Positions 63,401-64,000 of a stretch of 64,000 nt of DNA are shown piece after piece. The stretch is from CATQHS01 sp965203375 (GTDB taxonomy: Bacteria; Actinomycetota; Acidimicrobiia; Acidimicrobiales; Aldehydirespiratoraceae), in contig OZ241886.1 of NCBI GenBank assembly GCA_965203375.1, forward strand, positions 1,550,001-1,614,000. The letters are read 5' to 3'. The notes below the pieces were generated by a model. It was given only the letters and a program-made list of their open reading frames with translations. It was not told where the DNA came from and ran no database searches. Numbering within the stretch: position 1 is the stretch's first letter; each line of letters opens with the position of its first letter. Made by a program: the position numbers and the translations under genes.

Positions 63401-64000
63401 TCAGGCCGTCCTCGCCAGCTTCCGGCCCCGCCCGCCGCCGGCTCTCGCCGCTCTCGGCGGCTTGTCCCGCGAGAGGCGGGGGGCCAGGGGCAGCCGCTTG
63501 GCCGGGGCGCCGGCCGAGGTGGACCAGTGCTCGATCAGCCAGCCCCGGCGGCGGGCCAGCGAGGCCAGCTTGGTCTCGGGGTTCACCGCAACCGGGAACC
63601 CGACCGCCTCCAGCATGGGCAGATCGGAGGTGCTGTCGGCGTAGGCGACCGACTGGCGCAGGTCCAGGCCGCGGGCGGACGCGTAGTCGGCCAGGGTCTG
63701 GTAGCGGGCCTCCCCGGTGGGGGGCACCGACACCAGGCGGCCGTCGTAGGCGCCGCCGTCCACGCCCATCTCGGCCGCGATGATGTCGTCGAACAGGGGC
63801 CGCAGCGGCTCCACCACCAAGTCGAGGGCGCCGGTGATGAGCAGCGTGCGGTGGCCCATCCGGCGGTGCTGGCGGATGCGCCGGATGCCGGCGGGGAAGG
63901 ACTTGACCATCAGCAGGTCGCTCAGCATCTCGCGCACGTCGTCGTTGAGGCGGTCGGCCGGCGCGCCCTCGAACCGCCGGTAGAAGTAGCGCAGGAAGTC
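63401..64000 (-). CDS. HAD-family (subclass IB) phosphatase, partial
   Basis: The frame is open to the window edge, reading DFLRYFYRRFEGAPADRLND before the internal GTG at 63937, so the 5' part with the catalytic DxD lies outside. LLITGALDLVVEPL is HAD motif II and AYADSTSDLPMLEAVG motif IV, with FPVAVNPETKL as in SerB/CicA-type enzymes. It probably dephosphorylates a phosphoserine-like or lipid phosphate substrate. Confidence 0.88.
   Translation of the reverse strand, partial: DFLRYFYRRFEGAPADRLNDDVREMLSDLLMVKSFPAGIRRIRQHRRMGHRTLLITGALDLVVEPLRPLFDDIIAAEMGVDGGAYDGRLVSVPPTGEARYQTLADYASARGLDLRQSVAYADSTSDLPMLEAVGFPVAVNPETKLASLARRRGWLIEHWSTSAGAPAKRLPLAPRLSRDKPPRAARAGGGRGRKLARTA

Overview
The window is high-GC actinobacterial DNA, most likely from an uncultured member of class Acidimicrobiia or a close relative. 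That placement is inferred from the GC-rich third positions, an F420-dependent luciferase-like oxidoreductase, a mitochondrial-type aconitase, plant-type LRR and SLH surface proteins, and the mix of catabolic genes; no rRNA is present to prove it. No CRISPR array, intact insertion sequence or plasmid/phage structural gene was seen.

Positions 1-19,050 form a mosaic accessory (defence) island. AT-rich modules alternate with GC-rich debris. The modules are an Mrr-like restriction nuclease (1640-2818), an unrecognised 503-residue cysteine-rich protein (3570-5081), a retropepsin-like protease with a partner gene (5288-6146), a NYN RNase-like protein (6400-7233), a secreted SLH protein (7455-8300), an orphan excisionase-type HTH, a serine dehydrogenase proteinase (SDH) with a small partner (10427-11526), a large SNF2 helicase with a DUF3883 end (11886-15482), an RloA/RloB (AbiL-type) pair (15669-17596) and a PD-(D/E)XK nuclease (17872-19029). 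The debris consists of short direct copies of the 3' ends of neighbouring genes: helicase, proS and the SLH gene. Each copy lies downstream of its source, often with an AT-rich module between.

Positions 19,084-35,561 are mostly metabolic: proS, a fused MNT-HEPN protein, a BKACE-type enzyme, then a formate dehydrogenase locus. In that locus an in-frame TGA followed by a SECIS-like hairpin indicates selenocysteine, and the catalytic subunit is split in two, its iron-sulfur N-terminal part lying downstream of a NuoE-NuoF fusion. A dihydropyrimidinase, malonate/methylmalonate-semialdehyde dehydrogenase, F420 luciferase-like oxidoreductase and Rieske oxygenase follow and look like a pyrimidine/hydantoin-type catabolic set.

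Positions 35,700-39,700 are a second, AT-rich defence insert: a HigA-like regulator, a DNA methyltransferase, and a GHKL (MORC-like) ATPase fused to a PD-(D/E)XK nuclease, read as one restriction-modification system.

Positions 40,087-64,000 are core-like: an SDR, an SLH protein with a degenerate metallopeptidase motif, a lipoprotein, a GMC oxidoreductase, MetY, a hydrolase, a ComF-type phosphoribosyltransferase, tRNA-Cys and tRNA-Val, chorismate mutase, a quinone oxidoreductase, then citrate synthase, acyl-CoA carboxyltransferase, a LysR regulator and aconitase. A 1.1-kb-residue-scale plant-type LRR protein, PlsC, a LarA-like protein and a HAD phosphatase cut by the window edge follow. Short direct duplications touching gene starts or stops recur throughout, which is the most distinctive architectural feature after the split selenoprotein formate dehydrogenase.
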